A stretch of DNA of 64,000 nucleotides from Actinomycetota bacterium (GTDB lineage Bacteria > Actinomycetota > Acidimicrobiia > Acidimicrobiales > Palsa-688), in contig JAJPKN010000020.1 in NCBI GenBank assembly GCA_021323695.1, positions 174,845 to 238,844 of the forward strand, in the 5' to 3' direction. A model generated the notes under the pieces. It worked only from the letters and a program-made list of their open reading frames with translations. It had not been told where the DNA came from and made no database searches. Shown piece after piece: positions 50,251 to 58,245 of the stretch (within the stretch, counting starts at the first letter, position 1; the number at the start of each line of letters is the position of its first letter). The position numbers were made by a program, and so were the translations under genes.

Positions 50251-51360
50251 TTAGAGGCGGGCGGGCTTGCCTCTTTTGTGCCTCCTTGGCGGTACCGGCC
50301 CAGTGGACGAGCGCACAACCATGCGGGTGGCCAGTTCGACCCGCAGGGGCTCAGCCCATTGTTGGTGGAGCAGGCTCAACAGCAGGGTCACCGAGAGGCG
50401 CCCGAGCTCGGCCAAGGGTTGGCGGACGGTGGTCAGGGGGGGTTCGGCTACCTGGGCCTCGACAGTGTCGTCGAAGCCGACTACAGATAGGTCCTCTGGC
50501 ACTCTCAGCCCCCTGGCGCGCGCCGTACGCACCACCCCACAGGCCATAGGGTCGTTGAACGCGAAGATGGCAGTTGGTGGGTCGTCCAGGTCAAGCAGCC
50601 GCTCGGCGCCGGCCTGCCCGCTGGGCATGAGGAAGTCCCCCTCCACCTGCAGGTCAGGGTCGGGCATGATCCCCGCCGCCGCCAAGGCAGCGTGGTAGCC
50701 CTGCAGGCGGCCGCGGGTAGCCAGGCCGTCGGCGGGGCCAGTGATGACCCCTATGCGTTGGTGCCCCAACTGCAGGAGGTGAGCTGTCGCCTGGTTGGCC
50801 CCCCGGGTATTGGAGGAGGCGACGACAGGGATGCTTTCGTCCAGCTCATAGAGGGGGTCGGCCACCACGAAGGGGAACCCCTGGTCCTTCAGCTGCCTCA
50901 GTTCAGCTGGCGACTCTTGGGGGAGGATGAGCACGGCCCCGTCGGTCTGGCCGTGCCTCAGGTGTTCGAGCAGGGACACCTCGCGGTCATGCTCGTCTCG
51001 TGTGGGGCAAAGCAGGGCCCTCATGTCCTGGCGGTAGAGCGCCTCCGCGGCCCCGGCAAGGATCTGGGCGAAGTAGGTTGGCTCGGACCAGGGAAGGGTC
51101 ACGCCTACGAGCCCAGTCAGTTGCCTGCCGGCGGGTGTCACCCCGTTGAGCTGCAGGCCGGGCGGAGCCTCTCCACGTCGGGGGCGGTAGCCATGCAGCT
51201 CGGCTATGTGCAAGACGGCCTGGCGTGTTTGCCTGGACACGTCTCCTCGGCCATTGAGCGCCCGGGAAACGGTGGCGATCGAAACGCCGGCCAGCTCGGC
51301 GATCTTGCGGATGGTCACCCGGTAGGGCTCGGTCCCCGAGCCGGTGGAAGTCGGGACCAT
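50251..51360 (-). CDS. LacI-family transcriptional regulator
   Basis: 369 residues. DNA-binding head VTIRKIAELAGVSIATVSRA followed by LNGRGDVSRQTRQAV; ligand domain LVGVTLPWSEPTYFAQILAG, PSEDL-type hinge and FAFNDPMACGVVRTARARG. The first 14 residues before VTIRK are not conserved, so a GTG at that point is an alternative start. The GH6 gene lies 253 bases downstream on the same strand, making cellulose or cello-oligosaccharide control plausible. No partner transporter is present here. Confidence 0.92.
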   Translation of the reverse strand: MVPTSTGSGTEPYRVTIRKIAELAGVSIATVSRALNGRGDVSRQTRQAVLHIAELHGYRPRRGEAPPGLQLNGVTPAGRQLTGLVGVTLPWSEPTYFAQILAGAAEALYRQDMRALLCPTRDEHDREVSLLEHLRHGQTDGAVLILPQESPAELRQLKDQGFPFVVADPLYELDESIPVVASSNTRGANQATAHLLQLGHQRIGVITGPADGLATRGRLQGYHAALAAAGIMPDPDLQVEGDFLMPSGQAGAERLLDLDDPPTAIFAFNDPMACGVVRTARARGLRVPEDLSVVGFDDTVEAQVAEPPLTTVRQPLAELGRLSVTLLLSLLHQQWAEPLRVELATRMVVRSSTGPVPPRRHKRGKPARL

Positions 51361-51501
51361 ATGACCAAGTCAACCACGCCGGCGGGCCCACGACCGGCTG
51401 TGGCCGGTGCAGCCTGGGCCGAGCTGGAGGCCTACCTTTGTGGCTTGCCTGCTTGCACCGCCCCGGCCCTCCACCAGGTCTGGCCCAGGCAAAGGGCCGG
51501 G

Positions 51502-52584
51502 TCACGCTTTGGGCCGCTTGGCCCGGCTGGGTGCCACCCGAGGCGGCTCTCCCGGTGCCTTGGGGTAGACCGGGGGCCAGGGGGCGTCGGGGAGCCCCGC
51601 GGCCCGGTCCCGCTCGTGCAGCTCCAGGACCGGCCCCAGCGATTGGGGGGCCAGCTCCATCACCTCCCAGGGGTCAGGGCGAGCCCGGGCCCGCTCAGGG
51701 ACGGTGGCGATGGTGAGCTCATCGGGGGCGATCGTGGCCAGTTCGTCCCAACTGAAAGGGGTAGACACCTGGGCACCCGGACGGGCCCGTACCGACCAGG
51801 CACCAAAGACAGTCTTGTGGGGCGCGTTCTGGTTGAAATCGACAAAGACCCGCTGGCCCCGCTCCTCTTTCCACCACGACGCCGTGAACAGGTCGGGCCG
51901 GCGGCGCTCCAGTTCCCGGGCCAGCGCCACCGCGGCGGCGCGCACTTCGTAGGAGGTCCACCGAGGCTCCAGGGCGGCGAAGACATGGATGCCGCGGCTG
52001 CCGGTGGTCTTGGGCAGGGCCACCACTCCCAGCTCCTCGAAGAGCTCGTGCACCTCGTGGGCTGCTTCTCGGACCATGCTGAAGCTGGGCCCAGGCGGGG
52101 GGTCGAGGTCGATGCGCAGCTGGTCGGCGTGGGCCAGGTCACTGGCTCGGCAGGGCCAGACGTGGAACCCCAGGCAGCCCAAGTTCACTGCCCAAAGGAC
52201 GTGGGCCAGGTCGGCGGCTACCAGCACGGTGGACTCGGTCCCGTTGGGAGTGGCGACCACTGCGGTCTCCAACCACTCAGGCCGTTGCCGGGGTACTCGC
52301 TTTTGGAAAAAAGATGGGCCGGTGGCGCCGTTGGGGAACCTTTGTAGCAGCACTGGGCGTCCCCCCATGGCCCTCATGAGGGGCCCCTCCACTGCCTGGT
52401 AATAATGGGCCAGGTCCAGCTTCGTCTCGCCTCGTTCGGGGAAGAAGACCTTCCCCGGGTTGGTGACCACGACTTCCCTCCCGGCTGCCTCCAGCACTAT
52501 TTGGTCCTCGTTGTCCCAGCCGTCCGGCACCCCGCGACTGTAGGCCTTGGCGGCTTGGGGTGAGGTGAGGGAGCCGCTCAGCAA
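51502..52584 (-). CDS. LigD-type DNA polymerase domain protein (stand-alone)
   Basis: 360 residues. The archaeo-eukaryotic primase-type polymerase domain of LigD: VTNPGKVFFPERGETKLDLAHYY split over two phrases, WAVNLGCLGFHVWP, catalytic Asp pair in LRIDLDPPPGPSF, TTGSRGIHVFA, and VDFNQNAPHKTVF. No ligase or nuclease domain is fused. A TTG start overlaps the radical SAM gene by seven bases; a GTG at 52530 is possible. It can fill ends in nonhomologous end joining. No Ku gene is in the window. Confidence 0.92.
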   Translation of the reverse strand: MLSGSLTSPQAAKAYSRGVPDGWDNEDQIVLEAAGREVVVTNPGKVFFPERGETKLDLAHYYQAVEGPLMRAMGGRPVLLQRFPNGATGPSFFQKRVPRQRPEWLETAVVATPNGTESTVLVAADLAHVLWAVNLGCLGFHVWPCRASDLAHADQLRIDLDPPPGPSFSMVREAAHEVHELFEELGVVALPKTTGSRGIHVFAALEPRWTSYEVRAAAVALARELERRRPDLFTASWWKEERGQRVFVDFNQNAPHKTVFGAWSVRARPGAQVSTPFSWDELATIAPDELTIATVPERARARPDPWEVMELAPQSLGPVLELHERDRAAGLPDAPWPPVYPKAPGEPPRVAPSRAKRPKA

Positions 52585-53762
52585 AGCGTCAGCTGGGCTG
52601 GCACCGGTTGGGCCTCCTCGTCCCTGGTACCCAGGGTGGGTGGCCGGCCCGGGCCTGGGGGCCGAGGGCGGCCCTTGGGTGCAGCCCAGCCCGGGTGACC
52701 AGCGCCGCCGTGGGGCGGCAAGCGGCCCGGGTGCCCGGCTCCGTCCTGGCGCGGGGAGCAGCCCGGGTGCCCGGCCCGCCCAGGGGTCGGGGAGGCTGGG
52801 CCTGGCGGGCAGGGCGGAGGGCCCTGGGTGGCGCCTGCCAAGAGCGCGGCCAGCCGCTGCTGCTCACGGCGGGGCTGGTACGCGCCGCGCCTGAAGCGCT
52901 CGAGGTACAGGGCCATCAGCTCTGGCCGGGCCCCTTCGAGCCAGGACATGAAGTGCTCGCGCACACCGGGGCGCAAGTGGAGCGCCACTGTGGCAATGCT
53001 CACCGCGCCGGCCTGCCGGCATGCCTCCACCACGGCTTGTACCTGCCCGTCCTGGTCGGAAAGGCCTGGCAGCACGGGAGCGACCAGCACGCCGCAGGGT
53101 ACTCCCGCCTCGTTCAGACGCCGCACGACCTCCAGGCGCTTGTCCGGGGGCGGGGTACCGGGTTCCGTGAGGCGCCACACTTGGCGGTCGAGTGTGCCCA
53201 CCGACAGGTTGACCCGGACGGAGGTCCGCCTGGCGGCCTCCGCCAGCAGCGAGGCGTCGCGCAGCACGAGGGTTGACTTGGTAAGGATGCTGAAGGGGTT
53301 GCGCCTCTCGCTCAGGGCCGCGACTATGCCGCGGGTCAGGTGGTACTTGCCTTCGGCCGGCTGGTAGGGGTCGGTGTTGGTGCCCATGGCGATGAGGTCG
53401 CCTCTCCAACGGGGCGAGGACAGCTCGGCCCGAGCGAGCTCGACCGCGTTGACCTTCACCACTATGCGCCGCTCGAAGTCCTCCCCGGCACCCAAGCCGA
53501 GGTACTCATGAGTCGGCCGGGCGAAGCAGTAAACGCAAGCATGAGAGCAGCCCCGGTAGGCGTTGATCGTGTAGCGGAAAGGCATCTTGGAAGACGCCGG
53601 CACGGCGTTGATGATGCTGCGGGCGTTGACGTGCAAGAACTCGAGGCCCCTGAACTCCCCCTTGCCCACGTGGCGCTCCGGCCAGGTGCCCTCGAACAGG
53701 CTGGGCGAGCTCCCTGCCCCCTCGGTCGGCCACCGAAAGCCCTCGTCCTTGCCCCGCACCAT
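52578..53762 (-). CDS. Rv2578c-family radical SAM protein with repetitive tail
   Basis: 394 residues from the ATG at 53762. Core: RYTINAYRGCSHACVYCFAR holds the CxxxCxxC cluster motif; KVNAVELARAEL, AMGTNTDPYQPAEGKYHLTR and PVLPGLSD are typical of the Rv2578c/SplB-like group. The last 80 residues are low complexity with AGHPG three times at 14- to 15-residue intervals. Its stop overlaps the LigD-type polymerase start. SplB repairs spore photoproduct; this group is only distantly like it, so a repair role is an idea, not a call. Confidence 0.9.
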   Translation of the reverse strand: MVRGKDEGFRWPTEGAGSSPSLFEGTWPERHVGKGEFRGLEFLHVNARSIINAVPASSKMPFRYTINAYRGCSHACVYCFARPTHEYLGLGAGEDFERRIVVKVNAVELARAELSSPRWRGDLIAMGTNTDPYQPAEGKYHLTRGIVAALSERRNPFSILTKSTLVLRDASLLAEAARRTSVRVNLSVGTLDRQVWRLTEPGTPPPDKRLEVVRRLNEAGVPCGVLVAPVLPGLSDQDGQVQAVVEACRQAGAVSIATVALHLRPGVREHFMSWLEGARPELMALYLERFRRGAYQPRREQQRLAALLAGATQGPPPCPPGPASPTPGRAGHPGCSPRQDGAGHPGRLPPHGGAGHPGWAAPKGRPRPPGPGRPPTLGTRDEEAQPVPAQLTLC

Positions 53763-53772
53763 GAGCCACCAG

Positions 53773-53783
53773 TGTACCGTACA
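53773..53783. promoter_or_regulatory. Palindrome between radical SAM and GNAT genes
   Basis: TGTAC, one central base, GTACA: a perfect 5-1-5 dyad only ten bases from the radical SAM start, in the 70-base divergent region. A repressor site is possible. It does not match the actinobacterial SOS box. Confidence 0.35.
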
Positions 53784-53832
53784 TACGTTCGCTCCGGGCT
53801 TCACCGAGCGGGCCCAGACGCGCCTAAGTTCG

Positions 53833-54360
53833 ATGCTGGCTATGCACAGTGACCTGGGGGCGGTTAGGCCCATCGAGCCCGGGGACGTCGTTGGTGCAGT
53901 CAGGCTGGTCCACGAGCTGGCCGCCTACGAGCGGGCGGCTGGCGAGTGCCACTTGACCGTCGACCAGCTGGGGTCGGCTTTGTTCAGGCCCAACCCGGCG
54001 CTGTTCGGCCATGTGGCCGTGGCCGGCGGCACCGTGGTGGGTTGTGCCTTGTGGTTCTTGAACTTCTCGACCTGGCGCGGCGTGCACGGCATCTACATCG
54101 AAGACCTGTTCGTCCAACCGGCGTACCGGGGCCAGGGCCTGGGCAAGGCGCTGGTAGGAGCGCTGGCTCGCGAGTGCGTCAGCAACGGCTACGAGCGCCT
54201 GGAGTGGTCGGTGCTGAACTGGAACGCGCCCGCCATCGCCTTCTACGGGTCGTTGGGGGCGAGGCCACTGCAGGACTGGACAACGTTCAGGTTGAGCGGT
54301 CCGGAGCTGGCTGCACTGGCCGGCGCGCCAGTCCCCCATGCCATCTCGGAGGGACCGTAG
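53833..54360 (+). CDS. GNAT acetyltransferase, diamine N-acetyltransferase-like
   Basis: 175 residues. Marks of the spermidine/diamine acetyltransferase (SSAT2-like) group: VRPIEPGDVVGAVRLVHELA at the start, ALWFLNFSTWRGVHGIYIED, LFVQPAYRGQGLGKALVGAL, and LEWSVLNWNAPAIAFYGSLG. The starts at 53833 and 53842 are equally weak. Acts in the cytoplasm with acetyl-CoA on a small amine. The arginine/ornithine genes nearby make a polyamine or related substrate attractive but unproven. Confidence 0.88.
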   Translation: MLAMHSDLGAVRPIEPGDVVGAVRLVHELAAYERAAGECHLTVDQLGSALFRPNPALFGHVAVAGGTVVGCALWFLNFSTWRGVHGIYIEDLFVQPAYRGQGLGKALVGALARECVSNGYERLEWSVLNWNAPAIAFYGSLGARPLQDWTTFRLSGPELAALAGAPVPHAISEGP

Positions 54361-54382
54361 GTGGCGACGCCTCGCCTTGGCC

Positions 54383-54631
54383 CTACTGGCGGTACCCCTC
54401 CACCACGGTGGCCGGCCTCACCTCAACGTCGTCGGGATCCTGGCCCGCTGCCCGCCGGGCACGGCGCTGGCGGAGCAGGTCCCAGCACTGGTCCAGCGTG
54501 ACCTCGATCTCGTGCAGGCGGCCCTGCTCATCGGGCGTGAGGCCCACGCCTTGGTGAGAGGACCCCAGTTCGCGTTCTTCCTCAGCCAGTTGGCCGATGC
54601 GAAGTACTATCTCCCGGTCTTCCACCGGCAC
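54383..54631 (-). CDS. DUF2630-family protein
   Basis: 82 residues, fully helical and charged: EIVLRIGQLAEEERELG, GVGLTPDEQGRLHEIEVTLD, QCWDLLRQRRARRAAGQDPD and a VEGYRQ end. This pattern is that of the small actinobacterial DUF2630 proteins. No function is known. It has GGAGGTGCC upstream of its ATG. Convergent with the acetyltransferase. Confidence 0.9.
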   Translation of the reverse strand: MPVEDREIVLRIGQLAEEERELGSSHQGVGLTPDEQGRLHEIEVTLDQCWDLLRQRRARRAAGQDPDDVEVRPATVVEGYRQ

Positions 54632-54738
54632 CTCCCTCCTGTGCCCGGACCATGCTAGGCGGCCCGGGCCATGCTAGGGGCTGGCGCGGCCAAGGCCATG
54701 TCCGGGACCGGAGCGGCGGCTGCCCCCGGAGCCCCGGC

Positions 54739-55617
54739 TCAGGCGCTCCCCCAGAGCGCTGGGGCAGGGGCGACGGCCGGGGGAGCCGGGACGTCGAGGG
54801 CCAGGGTCAGGCACCGGCAGCCCCCGCCCGCCTTCAGGAACTCTCCGACCGGGGCCACGGCCACCTCGTAGCCGGCGGCCTCGAGCGCCCGGCCGAGGCG
54901 GGGAGGGCAGGCGGGCATGACCACGACGCCTCCCACCACCACGCTGTTGGCGCAGAAAGCAGCTGCTTCGGAGCCTTCGAGCCAGATGGGCTCGGGCACG
55001 AGCGACCGGACGACTCGGCAGCCGTAGTCGTCCAGCCCCTGGCCGGCCACCATGGCCCGCCGGTCGTCCAGGGGGCAGAACACGAGGTCCAAGTGGTAGA
55101 AGCGCTCGTCCACCAGTTCCACCGAGCGCACGGGCACGCCGAGGAGCCGGCTCAAGCCAGCGTGGGCTTGGATGGAAGAGCGTTGCCGGTAACCGGCCAG
55201 CACGACCCCCCGGGGCCCGGACGGCAGGGCGTCGCCGGCACCCTCGAACGGTTCTTTTCCAGGCACCTCCTCCACCACGTAGCCCTGGCTGCGGGCCCAG
55301 GCCACGTCCACAGCCGTCTCCGCCTGGCGCTCAGGGTGGCGGAAGCGGCTGGCTACGAACCGTCCCCCCTGGACAAAGCCGGCATTGGCCGTGAACACCA
55401 AGTCGGGCAGGCCCTCGACCGGGCCCAGGCGCTCTATGGAGGCGCCGGCCTGCTGGAGCAGGCCCACCAGCCCGGCCCATTGCCCCATGGCGCCTTCGGG
55501 GTCGGGCCGGACCTCCACGTGCATGTAGGGGTTGATCTCGTAGGCGACGGTGAAGAAGCGAGGTTCGCACATGAGCAGGCGCCGGCCCCACCCCGGCCCC
55601 TTGGCGTCAATGGCCAT
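54739..55617 (-). CDS. Arginine dihydrolase-like (guanidino-group modifying) enzyme, ArgZ N-domain type
   Basis: 292 residues, amidinotransferase-like pentein fold. MCEPRFFTVAYEINPYM at the N-terminus, PDLVFTANAGFV (Asn78), YHLDLVFCPLDDRRAM, and C-terminal GGGCRCLTLAL with the likely catalytic Cys269. Asn29 and Asn78 sit where the arginine dihydrolase of cyanobacterial ArgZ/AgrE has its key Asn residues, as I recall that enzyme. Dihydrolase turns arginine into ornithine, CO2 and two ammonia. The ATG overlaps the preceding LOR/SDH gene by 11 bases; in cyanobacteria the two are one fused protein. Dimethylarginine hydrolase is the alternative. Confidence 0.82.
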   Translation of the reverse strand: MAIDAKGPGWGRRLLMCEPRFFTVAYEINPYMHVEVRPDPEGAMGQWAGLVGLLQQAGASIERLGPVEGLPDLVFTANAGFVQGGRFVASRFRHPERQAETAVDVAWARSQGYVVEEVPGKEPFEGAGDALPSGPRGVVLAGYRQRSSIQAHAGLSRLLGVPVRSVELVDERFYHLDLVFCPLDDRRAMVAGQGLDDYGCRVVRSLVPEPIWLEGSEAAAFCANSVVVGGVVVMPACPPRLGRALEAAGYEVAVAPVGEFLKAGGGCRCLTLALDVPAPPAVAPAPALWGSA

Positions 55618-56896
55618 GTGGCCCTTGTGCCTGCCAGGAAGGGCCGCACAGGGAGCCAGCCAGTTCGTGGGCGAACAAGCCCACGTCGGTCACGATGCCC
55701 AGCGCCTGGCGGCTGCCCCGGTCGGCCAGCTTGGTCACCACTGCCGGGTTTATGTCCACGCAGAAGGTCTCCACGGAGGCAGGCAGCAGGTTGCCGGTGG
55801 CGATCGCATGCAGAGTGGAAGCCAGCATGACGGCCACCTGCACACCCTCCAGTTGGCCTCGCATGGCGTCGGCCGCTGCCACCGTGTCGGTGACGACGTC
55901 CGGCAGGGGGCCATCGTCGCGCACCGAGCCCGCGAGCACGAACGGCACCCCGGCCTTGACGCACTCGTAGAGGGCACCGCTACGCAGCCACCCGGCCCCC
56001 ACTGCCGCAGCTATGGACCCCCACCGGCGCACCTCGTTGATCACCCGCAGGTGGTTGGCGTGGCCGTGCTCGCTGGGCTGCCCGCCGCCGAGGGGGGCCC
56101 CGAGCGAGGTGCCGAGGACGGCCGATTCGATGTCGTGGGTGGCAAAGCCGTTGCCGGCGAACAGCACTTGGACCCACCCGCCCCTCACCAGGGCAGCCAC
56201 CGCAGGAGCGGCACCGGTGTGCACCACCGCGGGCCCGCACACCATGAGCACCTTGCCCAAGCGACCGTCGGGGCCAGCCGTCCGGGCACGCCGGATGCTG
56301 GCCGCCACCCGCTCGACCGTGAGCCCCTTTGGCTTTTCCGATGACACCTGAGATGTCATGAAGGCGAAGTCGTCGTTGCCCCGCCATTGGCCGGGCCGGG
56401 CCACCCTGACCCCGTGCATACCCACCACCACCCGGTCCCCGCGCCGCGCCCGGTGCATGGGCAGGGTGCGGGCGCTCGAGCCGTCGGGGCTCACGGCGAC
56501 GGCACAGTCCATCTCCGGCCTGGCCACTTCCACCCAGCGGCCTCCCAGCCGTACCCAGGTGGCCAGGTTGGTGGTCGAGTAGAAACCGTCTGGCAGGGCT
56601 CCGTCCTGGTCCACCTCGGCCAGCTGGGCGTCCTCGCTGTCCTCTCGGTTGACCCCGTGCACCTGCAGCCGTTCGAGCAAGCTGCCCAAGGTGGCCTCAG
56701 CCGGGCACGACACCTCGATGCGGACGTGGCTCTCGTCCCGGCTGGTGGTACCGATGTCGAAGTCGAGGATCTTGTAGCTGGCCCCTGCCTCCACGATGAT
56801 GTCCAGGACCTTGACCAGTACCAGGGAGTCGAGCACGTGGCCGTCGAGGCGGACCACTTCGCTGTAGCCAGGGCCCGGGGCGTCGAGGGTGGGCAC
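55607..56896 (-). CDS. LOR/SDH-type ornithine cyclodeaminase (TIGR00300 family)
   Basis: 429 residues, GTG start. N-terminal domain VRLDGHVLDSLVLVKVLDII and SYKILDFDIGTTSRDES, then a Rossmann-like C-terminal domain with VCGPAVVHTGAAPAVAALVR, LFAGNGFATHDIESAVLGTSL, and VFCVDINPAVVTKLADRGS. This is the archaeal/cyanobacterial family shown to convert ornithine to proline and ammonia, unrelated to classical Ocd. It lies directly before the arginine dihydrolase-like gene with overlap, so both should be translated together. The product, proline, is the substrate of PutA. Confidence 0.85.
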   Translation of the reverse strand: MPTLDAPGPGYSEVVRLDGHVLDSLVLVKVLDIIVEAGASYKILDFDIGTTSRDESHVRIEVSCPAEATLGSLLERLQVHGVNREDSEDAQLAEVDQDGALPDGFYSTTNLATWVRLGGRWVEVARPEMDCAVAVSPDGSSARTLPMHRARRGDRVVVGMHGVRVARPGQWRGNDDFAFMTSQVSSEKPKGLTVERVAASIRRARTAGPDGRLGKVLMVCGPAVVHTGAAPAVAALVRGGWVQVLFAGNGFATHDIESAVLGTSLGAPLGGGQPSEHGHANHLRVINEVRRWGSIAAAVGAGWLRSGALYECVKAGVPFVLAGSVRDDGPLPDVVTDTVAAADAMRGQLEGVQVAVMLASTLHAIATGNLLPASVETFCVDINPAVVTKLADRGSRQALGIVTDVGLFAHELAGSLCGPSWQAQGPHGH

Positions 56897-56947
56897 GGCG
56901 CCATTGTGGCACTTGTCGGCGCCGGCTTCCCGCTATCGTGTTGCGCC

Positions 56948-57730
56948 GTGGCCGGACCGGTGGCCCTGGTGGGCAGTGGCGAGTACCTCCCGGTGATGGC
57001 TGAGCTAGAGGCCAGCCTCATTGCTGGCCGGCCACCTCGCTACGTGCAGTTCCCCACCGCCGCCGGGTTGGAGGGCGAAGCGTCGGTCTCCAGGTGGGTG
57101 TCGTTGGGCAGGCAACAGGCGGCCCGGCTGGGCGTCGAGGCCGTGCCCGTGATGGCCCTCGACCGGGCGTCAGCCGACGACGAAGCCAACGCCTGCTTAG
57201 TGGAAGGGGCCGGGCTCATCTACCTGTCGGGCGGCGACCCTGGCTACCTCGCCGCCACCCTGCGCTCCACCCGGGTCTGGCGCGCCGTGGTCGAGGAGTG
57301 GTCCAAAGGTGCGGCCCTGGCCGGCTGCAGCGCCGGGGCCATGGCCCTCATGCAGTGGGTACCCGACATCCGTCGCCACCGGGCCGAGCCGAGCGAGGGC
57401 TTAGGCCTGGTGCCAGCCATGTGGGCGCTGCCGCACTTCGACCGCCTGCAGTCTTGGGCTCCGGACATGGCGACAGCGCTGCTAGAGCGCCTGCCGGCGG
57501 GGTCCGTGCTGGTCGGCTTGGAAGAGGAGACGGCGATCGTGAGCGACGGGGAGGGCTTCGACCGCTGGGCCGTCCACGGGCGGCAATCGGCCTGGCTGCT
57601 GGGGCCGGGTTTCAGCGCCCGCTACCGGGCGGGCGACTGGCTGGACGTCCGGCCGGCTCTGCAGCGGCAGCGGGCGAGCGGGGGCGAAAGGGCGAGCGGG
57701 GGCGAAGGGGCGAGTGGCAGGGGCCGGTAG
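56948..57730 (+). CDS. Cyanophycinase-like S51 peptidase family protein
   Basis: 260 residues from a GTG. Class-I glutamine-amidotransferase-like fold with nucleophile Ser128 in LAGCSAGAMALMQW, preceded by IYLSGGDPGYLAATL; VALVGSGEYLPVMAELE is the family N-terminus and LPHFDRLQSW follows. Peptidase E, alpha-aspartyl dipeptidases and cyanophycinase share this fold. The C-terminus is a Gly/Ser/Arg repeat. The leader is short, with a -10-like TATCGT just upstream. It is divergent from the arginine/ornithine pair, so it may release arginine from an aspartyl-arginine polymer or peptide. Confidence 0.82.
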   Translation: MAGPVALVGSGEYLPVMAELEASLIAGRPPRYVQFPTAAGLEGEASVSRWVSLGRQQAARLGVEAVPVMALDRASADDEANACLVEGAGLIYLSGGDPGYLAATLRSTRVWRAVVEEWSKGAALAGCSAGAMALMQWVPDIRRHRAEPSEGLGLVPAMWALPHFDRLQSWAPDMATALLERLPAGSVLVGLEEETAIVSDGEGFDRWAVHGRQSAWLLGPGFSARYRAGDWLDVRPALQRQRASGGERASGGEGASGRGR

Positions 57731-57830
57731 GTTCCGGCCGGGCCCGGCCGAGCCTGGTGCTGCCCAGGCCCGAGGCCGGTGCTGCCCGAGGCCCGAGGCT
57801 GGGGGCCAGGAGCGGCCTACATTGGGCTAC

Positions 57831-58232
57831 ATGGCCCAGAGGAACGTGCTCGGCGGGCCCCTCCAACCCTGCGGTTTCGACCCGCTGACAGGCTTTTACC
57901 GCGACGGCTGCTGCACCGCCGGCCCCGAGGACGTCGGTGCCCACCTTATCTGCGCGGTCGTGACCGCTGAGTTCCTCGACCATCAGCGGCGCACGGGTAA
58001 CGACCTCGTCACGCCGCGCCCCGAGCACCACTTCCCGGGCCTGGTGCCAGGGGACCGTTGGTGCGTGACTGCCCACAACTGGCTGCGCGCCTACCGGGAC
58101 GGGGCAGCCTGTTTTGTCGTCCTGGAGGCGACCAATGAAGCGGTGCTCGAGACGGTGCCGAAAGGGGCGCTGGAAGAAAAAGCCGTCGACGTGCCTCCCA
58201 GCCTGCAGGGCCTGAGCGGCCCGCAGGGCTGA
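57831..58232 (+). CDS. DUF2237-family protein
   Basis: 133 residues. Conserved signatures: NVLGGPLQPCGFDPLTGFYR, DGCCTAGPEDVGAHLICAVV, TPRPEHHFPGLVPGDRWCV and FVVLEATNEAVLETV. The four cysteines fit a metal or redox site, but no function is established. Start chosen at the ATG 100 bases after the S51 gene, where the conserved part begins. Convergent with the MerR gene. Confidence 0.93.
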   Translation: MAQRNVLGGPLQPCGFDPLTGFYRDGCCTAGPEDVGAHLICAVVTAEFLDHQRRTGNDLVTPRPEHHFPGLVPGDRWCVTAHNWLRAYRDGAACFVVLEATNEAVLETVPKGALEEKAVDVPPSLQGLSGPQG

Positions 58233-58245
58233 CCCCGTCCGGCGC

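Noticed and set aside
53773..53783. SOS (LexA) box
   Set aside because: The palindrome lacks the GAAC/GTTC arms and spacing expected of an actinobacterial LexA site, although it stands near repair-type genes.
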